A stretch of 64,000 bases of DNA from Petrolisthes cinctipes. Its lineage: Eukaryota > Arthropoda > Malacostraca > Decapoda > Porcellanidae. Both the position numbers and the translations under genes were made by a program. The stretch is taken from contig JAWQEG010001234.1 in the NCBI GenBank assembly GCA_033782935.1, positions 1,558,501-1,622,500 of the forward strand, written 5' to 3'. The notes beneath the pieces were generated by a model. That model was not told where the DNA came from, did no database searches, and worked only from the letters and a program-made list of their open reading frames with translations. Shown here piece by piece: positions 25,111 through 38,600 of the stretch; the stretch's first letter is position 1, and each line of letters opens with the position of its first letter.

Positions 25111-28100
25111 CGCTTGTTTTGAGGTTGAATTTGGGATATAAACGGGTACAGAAGATGCATCCACATATTGACTTATGTGCACCTAAAATATCGATTTTTA
25201 GCATGTTTTGGGCCTATTTTTTTAAAACATTCTAGCACTGAGTGGGCATGTTCAGATCGCTTCTGGGACCCAGAAATATCGAATTTTCGGGTGTTTTGAG
25301 CCTGAATTTGAGATATAAACGGGTACAGAAGGTGCATGCACATATCGACTTTGGACACTTAAAATATCGATTTTTAGCATGTTTTAAGCCTATATTTTGA
25401 AAACATTCTAGCACTAAGTAGGCATGTACAGATCGCTTCTGGGACCCAAAAATATCGAATTTTCGGGTTTTTTGAGGTTGAATTTGAGATATAAACGAGT
25501 GGAGAAGATGCATACACATATTGATTTTGGAAACCTAAAATATCGATTTTCAACATGTTTTGGGTCTGTATCTTGAAAACATTCTAACTACGAGTAGGCA
25601 TGTACAGATCGCTTCTAGGACCCAAAAATACCGAATTTTCGGGTGTTTTGAGCCTGAATTTGAGATATAAACGGGTACAGAAGATGCATGCACATATCGC
25701 CTTTGGACACTTAAAATATCGATTTTAAGCATGTTTTGGGCCTATATTTTGATGAAATTCTTGCACTGAGTAGGCATGTACAGATCGCTTCAGGGGTCCC
25801 CAAAATGTAGAATTTTCGGGTGTTTTGTGGTTGAATTTAAGATATAAACGGGAGCAGAAGATGCATACAAATATTGACTTTGGGCACCTAAAATATCGAT
25901 TTTTAGCATGTTTTGTGCCTGAATCTTAGTAGGCATGTACAAATCGCTTCTGGGACCCGAAAATATCGAATTTTCGGGTGTTTGGAGCCTGAATTTGAGA
26001 TATAAACGGGTACAGAAGATGCATGCACATATCGACTTTTGGGCACCTAAAAGATCGATTTTCAGTAAGTTTCGGGAATGTATTTTGAAAATACTCTAAC
26101 ACGGAGTAGGCATGTACAGTTTGCTTCTGGGACCCCAAAATATCGAATTTTCTGGTGTTTTGGGCCTGAATTTGAGATATCGACTTTGGGCACCTAAAAT
26201 ATCGGTTTTTAGCATGTTTTGGGCCTATATTTTGAAAATATTCTAGCACTAAGTAGGCATGTACAGATCGCTTCTAGGACCCAAAAATACCGAATTTTCG
26301 GGTGTTTTGAGCCTGAATTTGAGATATAAACGTGTACAGAAGATGCGTGCACATATCGCCTTTGGACACTTAAAATATTGATTTTTAGCATGTTTTTAGC
26401 CTAAATTTTGAAAAAATTCTTGCACTGAGTAGACATGTACAGATCGCTTCAGGGGTCCCCAAAATATCGAATTTTCGGGTGTTTTGAGGTTGAATTTAAG
26501 ATATAAACGGGTGCAGAAGATGCATACCAATATTGACTTTGGGCACCTAAAATATCGATTTTTAGCATGTTTTTTGCCTATATTTTGAAATATTCTTGCA
26601 CTGAGTAGGCATGTACAGATCGCTTCAGGGGTCCCAAAAATATCGAATTTTCGGGTGTTTTGAGGTTGAATTTGATATATAAACGGGTGCAGAAGATGCA
26701 TACCAATATGGACTCTGGGCACCTAAAATATCGATTTTCAGCATGTTTTGGGCCTGAATCTAAATAGGCATGTACAAATCGCTTCTGGGACCCCAAAATA
26801 TCGAATTTTCGGGTGCTTGGAGCCTGAATTTGAGATATAAACAGGTACTGAAGATTCATGCACATATCGACTTTTGGGCACCTAAAATATCGATTTTGAG
26901 CATGTTTTGGGTCTGTATCTTGAAAACATTCTAACTAGGAGTAGGCATGTACAGATCGCTTCTGGGACCCAAAAATATTGAATTTTCGGGTGTTTTGAGG
27001 TTGAATTTGGGATATAAACGGGTACAGAAGATGCATCCTCATATCGACTTTTGGGCACCTAAAAGTTCGATTTGAGGTATGTTTTGGGCCTGTATATTGA
27101 TAATACTCTACAATAGATTAGGCATGTACAGATCGCTTCTGGGACCCCAAAATATCGAATTTTCGGTTGTTTGGAGGTTGAATTTGAGATATAAACGAGT
27201 GCAGAAGATGCATGCACATATTGACTTCTGGGCACCTAAAATATCAATTTTCAGCATGTTTTGGGCCTGTATCTGAGTACGCATGTACAGATCGCTTCTG
27301 GGACCCCAAAATATCGAATTTTCGGGTGTTTGGAGCCTGAATTTGAGATATAAACGGGTACAGAAGATGCATGCACATATCGACTTTTGGGCACCTAAAA
27401 TATCGATTTTGAGCATGTTTTGGGTCTGTATCTTGAAAACATTCTAACTAGGAGTAGGCATGTACAGATCGCTTCTGGGACCCAAAAATATTGAATTTTC
27501 GGGTGTTTTGAGGTTGAATTTGGGATATAAACGGGTACAGAAGATGCATCCTCATATCGACTTTTGGGCACCTAAAAGTTCGATTTGAGGTATGTTTTGG
27601 GCCTGTATATTGAAAATACTCTACCACAGATTAGGCATGTACAGATCGCTTCTGGGACCCCAAAATATCGAATTTTCGCTTGTTTTGAGGTTGAATTTGG
27701 GATATAAACGGGTACAGAAGATGCATCCACATATTGACTTATGGGCACCTAAAATATCGATTTTTAGCATGTTTTGGGCCTATTTTTTTAAAACATTCTA
27801 GCACTGAGTGGGCATGTTCATATCGCTTCTGGGACCCAGAAATATCGAATTTTCGGGTGTTTTGAACCTGAATTTGAGATATAAACGGGTACAGAAGGTG
27901 CATGCACATATCGACTTTGGACACTTAAAATATCGATTTTTAGCATGTTTTAAGCCTATATTTTGAAAACATTCTAGCACTAAGTAGGCATGTACAGATC
28001 GCTTCTGGGACCCAAAAATATCGAATTTTCGGGTTTTTTGAGGTTGAATTTGAGATATAAACGAGTGGAGAAGATGCATACACATATTGATTTTGGAAAC

Positions 28101-31100
28101 CTAAAATATCGATTTTCAACATGTTTTGGGTCTGTATCTTGAAAACATTCTAACTACGAGTAGGCATGTACAGATCGCTTCTAGGACCCAAAAATACCGA
28201 ATTTTCGGGTGTTTTGAGCCTGAATTTGAGATATAAACGGGTACAGAAGATGCATGCACATATCGCCTTTGGACACTTAAAATATCGATTTTAAGCATGT
28301 TTTGGGCCTATATATTGAAAAAATTCTTGCACTGAGTAGGCATGTACAGATCGCTTCAGGGGTCCCCAAAATGTCGAATTTTCGGGTGTTTTGTGGTTGA
28401 ATTTAAGATATAAACGGGAGCAGAAGATGCATACAAATATTGACTTTGGGCACCTAAAATATCGATTTTTAGCATGTTTTGTGCCTGAATCTGAGTAGGC
28501 ATGTACAAATCGCTTCTGGGACCCAAAATATCGAATTTTCGGGTGTTTGGAGCCTGAATTTGAGATATAAACTGGTACAGAAGATGCATGCACATATCGA
28601 CTTTTGGGCACCTAAAAGATCGATTTTCAGTAAGTTTCGGGAATGTATTTTGAAAATACTCTAACACGGAGTAGGCATGTACAGTTTGCTTCTGGGATCC
28701 CAAAATATCGAATTTTCTGGTGTTTTGGGCCTGAATTTGAGATATCGACTTTGGGCACCTAAAATATCGATTTTTAGCATGTTTTGGGCCTATATTTTGA
28801 AAATATTCTAGCACTAAGTAGGCATGTACAGATCGCTTCAGGGGTCCCCAAAATATCGAATTTTCGGGTGTTTTGAGGTTGAATTTAAGATATAAACGGG
28901 TGCAGAAGATGCATACCAATATTGACTTTGGGCACCTAAAATATCGATTTTTAGCATGTTTTTTGCCTATATTTTGAAATATTCTTGCACTGAGTAGGCA
29001 TGTACAGATCGCTTCAGGGGTCCCAAAAATATCGAATTTTCGGGTGTTTTGAGGTTGAATTTGAGATATAAACGGGTGCAGAAGATGCATACCAATATGG
29101 ACTCTGGGCACCTAAAATATCGATTTTCAGCATGTTTTGGGCCTGAATCTAAATAGGCATGTACAAATCGCTTCTGGGACCCCAAAATATCGAATTTTCG
29201 GGTGCTTGGAGCCTGAATTTGAGATATAAACAGGTACTGAAGATTCATGCACATATCGACTTTTGGGCACCTAAAATATCGATTTTGAGCATGTTTTGGG
29301 TCTGTATCTTGAAAACATTCTAACTAGGAGTAGGCATGTACAGATCGCTTCTGGGACCCAAAAATATTGAATTTTCGGGTGTTTTGAGGTTGAATTTAGG
29401 ATATAAACGGGTACAGAAGATGCATCCTCATATCGACTTTTGGGCACCTAAAAGTTCGATTTGAAGTATGTTTTGGGCCTGTATATTGAAAATACTCTAC
29501 AATAGATTAGGCATGTACAGATCGCTTCTGGGACCCCAAAATATCGAATTTTCGGTTGTTTGGAGGTTGAATTTGAGATATAAACGAGTGCAGAAGATGC
29601 ATGCACATATTGACTTCTGGGCACCTAAAATATCAATTTTCAGCATGTTTTGGGCCTGTATCTGAGTACGCATGTACAGATCGCTTCTGGGACCCCAAAA
29701 TATCGAATTTTCGGGTGTTTGGAGCCTGAATTTGAGATATAAACGGGTACAGAAGATGCATGCACATATCGACTTTTGGGCACCTAAAAGATCGATTTTC
29801 AGTAAGTTTCGGGAATGTATTTTGAAAATACTCTAACACGGAGTAGGCATGTACAGTTTGCTTCTGGGACCCCAAAATATCGAATTTTCTGGTGTTTTGG
29901 GCCTGAATTTGAGATATCGACTTTGGGCACCTAAAATATCGATTTTTAGCATGTTTTGGGCCAATATTTTGAAAATATTCTAGCACTAAGTAGGCATGTA
30001 CAGATCGCTTCTAGGACCCAAAAATACCGAATTTTCGGGTGTTTTGAGCCTGAATTTGAGATATAAACGGGTACAGAAGATGCATGCACATATCGCCTTT
30101 GGACACTTAAAATATCGATTTTAAGCATGTTTTGGGCCTATATTTTGAAAAAATTCTTGCACTGAGTAGGCATGTACAGATTGCTTCAGGGGTCCCCAAA
30201 ATGTCGAATTTTCGGGTGTTTTGTGGTTGAATTTAAGATATAAACGGGAGCAGAAGATGCATACAAATATTGACTTTGGGCACCTAAAATATCGATTTTT
30301 AGCATGTTTTGTGACTGAATCTGAGTAGGCATGTACAAATCGCTTCTGGGACCCGAAAATATCGAATTTTCGGGTGTTTGGAGCCTGAATTTGAGATATA
30401 AACGGGTACAGAAGATGCATGCACATATCGACTTTTGGGCACCTAAAAGATCGATTTTCAGTAAGTTTCGGGAATGTATTTTGAAAATACTCTAACACGG
30501 AGTAGGCATGTAGAGTTTGCTTCTGGGACCCCAAAATATCGAATTTTCTGGTGTTTTGGGCCTGAATTTGAGATATCGACTTTGGGCACCTAAAATATCG
30601 ATTTTTAGCATGTTTTGGGCCTATATTTTGAAAATATTCTAGCACTAAGTAGGCATGTACAGATCGCTTCTAGGACCCAAAAATACCGAATTTTCGGGTG
30701 TTTTGAGCCTGAATTTGAGATATAAACGTGTACAGAAGATGCATGCACATATTGCCTTTGGACACTTAAAATATCGATTTTTAGCATGTTTTGAGCCTAA
30801 ATTTTGAAAAAATTCTTGCACTGAGTAGGCATGTACAGATCGCTTCAGGGGTCCCCAAAATATCGAATTTTCGGGTGTTTTGAGGTTGAATTTAAGATAT
30901 AAACGGGTGCAGAAGATGCATACCAATATTGACTTTGGGCACCTAAAATATCGATTTTTAGCATGTTTTTTGCCTATATTTTGAAATATTCTTGCACTGA
31001 GTAGGCATGTACAGATCGCTTCAGGGGTCCCAAAAATATCGAATTTTCGGGTGTTTTGAGGTTGAATTTGAGATATAAACGGGTGCAGAAGATGCATACC

Positions 31101-34074
31101 AATATGGACTTTGGGCACCTAAAATATCGATTTTCAGCATGTTTTGGGCCTGAATCTAAATAGGCATGTACAAATCGCTTCTGGGACCCCAAAATATCGA
31201 ATTTTCGGGTGCTTGGAGCCTGAATTTGAGATATAAACAGGTACTGAAGATTCATGCACATATCGACTTTTGGGCACCTAAAATATCGATTTTGAGCATG
31301 TTTTGGGTCTGTATCTTGAAAACATTCTAACTAGGAGTAGGCATGTACAGATCGCTTCTGGGACCCAAAAATATTGAATTTTCGGGTGTTTTGAGGTTGA
31401 ATTTGGGATATAAACGGGTACAGAAGATGCATCCTCATATCGACTTTTGGGCACCTAAAAGTTCGATTTGAGGTATGTTTTGGGCCTGTATATTGAAAAT
31501 ACTCTACCACAGATTAGGCATGTACAGATCGCTTCTGGGACCCCAAAATATCGAATTTTCGCTTGTTTTGAGGTTGAATTTGGGATATAAACGGGTACAG
31601 AAGATGCATCCACATATTGACTTATGGGCACCTAAAATATCGATTTTTAGCATGTTTTAAGCCTATATTTTGAAAACATTCTAGCACTAAGTAGGCATGT
31701 ACAGATCGCTTCTGGGACCCAAAAATATCGAATTTTCGGGTTTTTTGAGGTTGAATTTGAGATATAAACGAGTGGAGAAGATGCATACACATATTGATTT
31801 TGGAAACCTAAAATATCGATTTTCAACATGTTTTGGGTCTGTATCTTGAAAACATTCTAACTACGAGTAGGCATGTGCAGATCGCTTCTAGGACCCAAAA
31901 ATACCGAATTTTCGGGTGTTTTGAGCCTGAATTTGAGATATAAACGGGTACAGAAGATGCATGCACATATCGCCTTTGGACACTTAGAATATCGATTTTA
32001 AGCATGTTTTGGGCCTATATTTTGAAAAAATTCTTGCACTGAGTAGGCATGTACAGATCGCTTCAAGGGTCCCCAAAATGTCGAATTTTCGGGTGTTTTG
32101 TGGTTGAATTTAAGATATAAACGGGAGCAGAAGATGCATACAAATATTGACTTTGGGCACCTAAAATATCGATTTTTAGCATGTTTTGTGCCTGAATCTG
32201 AGTAGGCATGTACAAATCGCTTCTGGGACCCAAAATATCGAATTTTCGGGTGTTTGGAGCCTGAATTTGAGATATAAACGGGTACAGAAGATGCATGCAC
32301 ATATCGACTTTTGGGCACCTAAAAGATCGATTTTCAGTAAGTTTCGGGAATGTATTTTGAAAATACTCTAACACGGAGTAGGCATGTACAGTTTGCTTCT
32401 GGGACCCCAAAATATCGAATTTTCTGGTGTTTTGGGCCTGAATTTGAGATATCGACTTTGGGCACCTAAAATATCGATTTTTAGCATGTTTTGGGCCTAT
32501 ATTTTGAAAATATTCTAGCACTAAGTAGGCATGTACAGATCGCTTCAGGGGTCCCCAAAATATCGAATTTTCGGGTGTTTTGAGGTTGAATTTAAGATAT
32601 AAACGGGTGCAGAAGATGCATACCAATATTGACTTTGGGCACCTAAAATATCGATTTTTAGCATGTTTTTTGCCTATATTTTGAAATATTCTTGCACTGA
32701 GTAGGCATGTACAGATCGCTTCAGGGGTCCCAAAAATATCGAATTTTCGGGTGTTTTGAGGTTGAATTTGAGATATAAACGGGTGCAGAAGATGCATACC
32801 AATATGGACTCTGGGCACCTAAAATATCGATTTTCAGCATGTTTTGGGCCTGAATCTAAATAGGCATGTACAAATCGCTTCTGGGACCCCAAAATATCGA
32901 ATTTTCGGGTGCTTGGAGCCTGAATTTGAGATATAAACAGGTACTGAAGATTCATGCACATATCGACTTTTGGGCACCTAAAATATCGATTTTGAGCATG
33001 TTTTGGGTCTGTATCTTGAAAACATTCTAACTAGGAGTAGGCATGTACAGATCGCTTCTGGGACCCAAAAATATTGAATTTTCGGGTGTTTTGAGGTTGA
33101 ATTTGGGATATAAACGGGTACAGAAGATGCATCCTCATATCGACTTTTGGGCACCTAAAAGTTCGATTTGAGGTATGTTTTGGGCCTGTATATTGAAAAT
33201 ACTCTACCACAGATTAGGCATGTACAGATCGCTTCTGGGACCCCAAAATATCGAATTTTCGGTTGTTTGGAGGTTGAATTTGAGATATAAACGAGTGCAG
33301 AAGATGCATGCACATATTGACTTCTGGGCACCTAAAATATCAATTTTCAGCATGTTTTGGGCCTGTATCTGAGTACGCATGTACAGATCGCTTCTGGGAC
33401 CCCAAAATATCGAATTCTCGGGTGTTTGGAGCCTGAATTTGAGATATAAACGGGTACAGAAGATGCATGCACATATCGACTTTTGGGCACCTAAAAGATC
33501 GATTTTCAGTAAGTTTCGGGAATGTATTTTGAAAATACTCTAACACGGAGTAGGCATGTACAGTTTGCTTCTGGGACCCCAAAATATCGAATTTTCTGGT
33601 GTTTTGGGCCTGAATTTGAGATATCGACTTTGGGCACCTAAAATATCGATTTTTAGCATGTTTTGGGCCAATATTTTGAAAATATTCTAGCACTAAGTAG
33701 GCATGTACAGATCACTTCTGGGACCCCAAAATATCAAATTTTCGGGTGTTTTGAGCCTGAATTTGAGATATAAACGGGTACAGAAGATGCATGCCCATAT
33801 CGACTTTGGACACTTAAAATATCGATTTTTAGCATGTTTTGAGCCTATATTTTGAAAACATTCTTGCACTGAGTAGGTATGTACAGATCGCTTTTGGTAC
33901 CAAAAATATCGAATGTTCGGGTGTTTTGAGGTTAAATTTGGGATATAAACGGGTGCAGAAGATGCATACACATATTGACTTTGGTCTCCAAAAATATCGA
34001 TTTCAGCATGTTTTGGGCCTGTATCTGAGTAGGCATGTACAGATCTCTTCTGGGACCCAAAAATATCGAATTTT
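25111..34074 (+). repeat. Long higher-order repeat, three blocks of variable length
   Basis: A rare variant, CGAATTTTCGCTTG in place of CGAATTTTCGGGTG, marks block starts at 25,111, 27,677, 31,560 and 34,075, giving lengths of 2,566, 3,883 and 2,515 bp. Inside them another marker set (GGGGTCCCAAAAATATCG, ATGCATACCAATATGG, GGGTGCTTGGAGCC) recurs with steps of 2,389, 2,007 and 1,700 bp. From 27.94 kb onward a 3,707 bp period holds over long stretches (27.94-29.99 with 31.65-33.69 kb), and copies look nearly identical. Blocks differ by inclusion or loss of whole monomers, for example a full monomer with CTAGGACCCAAAAATACCG present near 26.27 and 30.67 kb but absent near 28.83 and 32.54 kb. This is repeated unequal exchange in register with monomers. 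Confidence 0.87.
27940..33690 (+). repeat. 3,707 bp period within the long HOR
   Basis: 27.94-29.99 kb and 31.65-33.69 kb match at a constant offset of 3,707 bp with very few differences. The segment between them, 30.0-31.6 kb, is a partial copy at offset 2,007 (for example 28,967 to 30,974 and 29,468 to 31,475). The right copy stops at about 33,690, where the block shared with 20.9 kb begins. Confidence 0.85.
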
Positions 34075-35561
34075 CGCTTGTTTTGAGGTTGAATTTGGGA
34101 TATAAACGGGTACAGAAGATGCATCCACATATTGACTTATGGGCACCTAAAATATCGATTTTTAGCATGTTTTGGGCCTATTTTTTTAAAACATTCTAGC
34201 ACTGAGTGGGCATGTTCAGATCGCTTCTGTTACCCAGAAATATCGAATTTTCGGGTGTTTTGAGCCTGAATTTGAGATATAAACGGGTACAGAAGATGCA
34301 TGCACATATCGACTTTGGACACTTAAAATATCGATTTTTAGCATGTTTTAAGCCTATATTTTGAAAACATTCTAGCACTAAGTAGGCATGTACAGATCGC
34401 TTCTGGGACCCAAAAATATCGAATTTTCGGGTTTTTTGAGGTTGAATTTGAGATATAAACGAGTGGAGAAGATGCATACACATATTGATTTTGGACACCT
34501 AAAATATCGATTTTCAACATGTTTTGGGTCTGTATCTTGAAAACATTCTAACTACGAGTAGGCATGTACAGATCGCTTCTAGGACCCAAAAATACCGAAT
34601 TTTCGGGTGTTTTGAGCCTGAATTTGAGATATAAACGGGTACAGAAGATGCATGCACATATCGCCTTTGGACACTTAAAATATCGATTTTTAGCATGTTT
34701 TGAGCCTAAATTTTGAAAAAATTCTTGCACTGAGTAGGCATGTACAGATCGCTTCAGGGGTCCCCAAAATATCGAATTTTCGGGTGTTTTGAGGTTGAAT
34801 TTAAGATATAAACGGGTGCAGAAGATGCATACCAATTTTGACTTTGGGCACCTAAAATATCGATTTTTAGCATGTTTTTTGCCTGAATCTGAGTAGGCAT
34901 GTACAAATCGCTTCTGGGACCCCAAAATATCGAATTTTCGGGTGTTTGGAGCCTGAATTTGAGATATAAACGGGTACAGAAGATGCATGCACATATCGAC
35001 TTTTGCGCACCTGAAAGATCGATTTTCAGTAAGTTTCGGGAATGTATTTTGAAAATACTCTAACACGGAGTAGGCATGTACAATTTGCTTCTGGGACCCC
35101 AAAATATCGAATTTTCTGGTGTTTTGGGCCTGAATTTGAGATATCGACTTTGGGCACATAAAATATCGATTTTTAGCATGTTTTGGGCCTATATTTTGAA
35201 AAAATTTTAGCACTAAGTAGGCATGTCCAGATCACTTCTGGGACCCCAAAATACCAAATTTTCGGGTGTTTTGAGCATGAATTTGAGATATAAACGGGTA
35301 CTGAAGATTCATGCACATATCGACTTTTGGGCACCTAAAATATCGATTTTGAGCATGTTTTGGGTCTGTATCTTGAAAACATTCTAACTAGGAATAGGCA
35401 TGTACAGATCGCTTCTGGGACCCAAAAATATTGAGTTTTCGGGTGTTTTGAGCCTGAATTTGAGATATAAACATGTACTGAAGATGCATACACATATCGA
35501 CTTTGGGCACCTAAAATATCGATTTGCAGCATGTTTTGGGCCTGTATCTGAGTAGGCATAT
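34075..35561 (+). repeat. Fourth, truncated HOR block leading to island 2
   Basis: It opens with the CGAATTTTCGCTTG marker and repeats the 25.1-26.2 kb order: CCTATTTTTTTAAAACATTC, GAGTGGGCATGTTCAG, TTCGGGTTTTTTGAGG, GAGTGGAGAAG and CAGGGGTCCCC. It then leaves this order near 35.2 kb and ends with full and dB monomers before the TTAGG island. Confidence 0.75.
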
Positions 35562-35611
35562 AGGTTAGGTTAGGTTAGGTTAGGGTAGGTTAGGTTAGGT
35601 TAGGTTAGGTT
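35562..35611 (+). repeat. Interstitial telomeric repeat, 10 TTAGG units
   Basis: Ten pentamers, one of them changed (GGGTAGG in place of GGTTAGG near 35,583), sit between GGCATAT and CTGGGACCCC. This is the same monomer position as the other islands. The downstream variant is CGAATTATCTGG, and the preceding monomer is dB. Confidence 0.97.
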
Positions 35612-35670
35612 CTGGGACCCCAAAATATCGAATTATCTGGTGTTTGGAGCCTGAATTTGAGATTTAAACA

Positions 35671-38600
35671 GGTACTTAAGATGCATGCACATATCGACGT
35701 TTGAGCACCTAAAAGATCGATTTTCAGTATGTTTTGGGGCTGTATTTTAAAAATACTCTAACACGGAGTAGGCATGTACAGTTCGCTTCTGGGACCCCAA
35801 AATATCGAATTTTCGGGTGTTTTGGGCATGAATTTGAGATATCGACTTTTGGCACCTAAAATATCGATTTTCAGCATGTTTTGGGCCTGTATCTGAGTAG
35901 GCATGTACAGATCACTTCTGGGACCCCAAAATATCGAATTTTCGGGTGTTTTGAGCCTGAATTTGAGATATAAACGGGTATTGAAGATGCATACACATAT
36001 TGACTTTCGTCACCTAAAATATCGATTTTCAGCATGTTTTGGGCCTGTATTTTGAAAATACTCTAACACGGAGTAGGCAAGTACAGATCGCTTCTGGGAC
36101 CCCAAAATATCGAATTGTCTGGTGTTTGGAGCCTGAATTTGAGATATAAATGGGTACAGAAGATGCATCCACATATCGACTTTTGGGCACCAAAAAGATC
36201 GATTTTCAGTATGGTTTGGGCCTGTATATTGAAAATACTCTAACACTGAGTAGGCATGTACAGATCGCTTCTGGGACCCCAAAATATCGAATTTTCGGGT
36301 GTTTTGGGCCTGAATTTGAGATATCGACTTTGGGCACCTAAAATATCGATTTTGGGCATGTTTTGGGTCTTTATCTTGAAAACATTCTAACTAGGAGTAG
36401 GCACGTACAGATCGCTTCTAGAACCCAAAAATACCGAATTTTCGGGTGTTTTGAGCCTGAATTTGAGATATAAACGGGTGGAGAAGATGCACTTACATAT
36501 TGACTTTCGGCACCTAAAATATCGATTTTCAGCATGTTTTGGGCCTGTATCTGAGTAGGCATGTACAGATTGCTTCTGGGACCTCAATATATCGAATTTT
36601 CGGGTGTTTAGAGCCTGAATTTGAGATATAAACGGGCACAGAAGATGCATGCACATATCGACTTTGGACACTTAAAATATCGATTTTTAGCATGTTTTAA
36701 GCCTATATTTTGAAAACATTCTAGCACTAAGTAGGCATGTACAGATCGCTTCTGGGACCCAAAAATTTCGAATTTTCGGGTATTTTGAGGTTAAATTTGA
36801 GATATAAACGAGTGGGGAAGATGCATACACATATTGATTTTGGACACCTAAAATATCGATTTTCAACATGTTTTGGGTCTGTATCTTGAAAACATTCTAA
36901 CTAGGAGTAGGCATGTACAGATCGCTTCAGGGGTCCCCAAAATATCGAATTTTCGGGTGTTTTGAGGGTAAATTTGAGATATAAACGGGTGCAGAAGATG
37001 CATACCAATATTGAATTTGGGCACCTAAAATATCGATTTTTAGCATGTTTTGGGCCTGAATCTGAGTAGGCATGTACAAATCGCTTCTGTGACCCCAAAA
37101 TATCGAATTTTCGGGTGTTTGGAGCCTGAATTTAAGATATAAACAGGTGCTGAAAATTCATGCACATATCGACTTTTGGGCACCTAAAATATCGATTTTG
37201 AGAATGTTTCCGGTCTGTATCTTGAAAACATTCTAACTTGGAGTAGGCATGTACAGATCGCTTCTGGGACCCAAAAATATTGAATTTTCGGGTGTTTTGA
37301 GGTTGAATTTGGGATATAAATGGGTACAGAAGATGCATCCTCATATTGACTTTTGGGCACCTAAAATATCGATTTGCAGTATGTTTTGGGCCTGTATATT
37401 GAGTAGGCATGTACAGATCGCTTCTGGGAACCCAAAATATCAAATTTTCGGGTGTTTTGAGCCTGAATTTGAGATATAAACGGGAACAGAAAATGCATGC
37501 ACATATTGACTTTAGGCACCTAAAATATCGATTTTCAGCATGTTTTGGGCCTGTATTTTGAAAATACTCTAACACGGAGTAGGCATGTACAGATCGCTTC
37601 TGGGACCCAAAAATATCGAATTTTCGAGTGTTTTGTGCCTGAATTTGAGATATAAACAGGTACTGAAGATGCATTCACATATCGACTTTTGGGCACCTAA
37701 AATATCGATTTTGAACATGTTTTGGGTCTGTATCTTGAAAACATTCTAACTAGGAGTAGGCATGTACAGATCGCTTCTAGGACCCAAAAATACCGAATTT
37801 ACGGGTGTTTTGAGCCTGAATTTGAAATATAAACGGGTACTTAAGATGCATGCACATATCGACTTTTGAGCACCTAAAAGATCGATTTTCAGTATGTTTT
37901 GGGCCTGTATTTTAAAAATACTCTAACACGGAGTAGGCATGTACAGTTCGCTTCTGGGACCCCAAAATATCGAATTTTCGGGTGTTTTGGGCCTGAATTT
38001 GAGATATCGACTTTTGGCACCTAAAATATCGATTTTCAGCATGTTTTTTGCCTGTATCTGAGTAGGCATGTACAGATCACTTCTGGGACCCGAAAATATC
38101 GAATTTTCGGGTGTTTTGAGCCTGAATTTGAGATATAAACGGGTATTGAAGATGCATACACATATTGACTTTCGTCACCTAAAATATCGATTTTCAGCAT
38201 GTTTTGGGCCTGTATTTTGAAAATACTCTAACACGGAGTAGGCAAGTACAGATCGCTTCTGGGACCCCAAAATATCGAATTGTCGGGTGTTTGGAGCCTG
38301 AATTTGAGATATAAATGGGTACAGAAGATGCATCCACATATCGACTTTTGGGCACCTAAAAGATCGATTTTCAGTATGGTTTGGGCCTGTATATTGAAAA
38401 TACCCTAACACTGAGTAGGCATGTACAGATCGCTTCTGGGACCAAAAAATATCGAATTTTCGGGTGTTTTGGGCCTGAATTTGAGATATCGACTTTGGGC
38501 ACCTAAAATATCGATTTTGGGCATGTTTTGGGTCTTTATCTTGAAAACATTCTAACTAGGAGTAGGCATGTACAGATCGCTTCTAAAACCCAAAAATACC

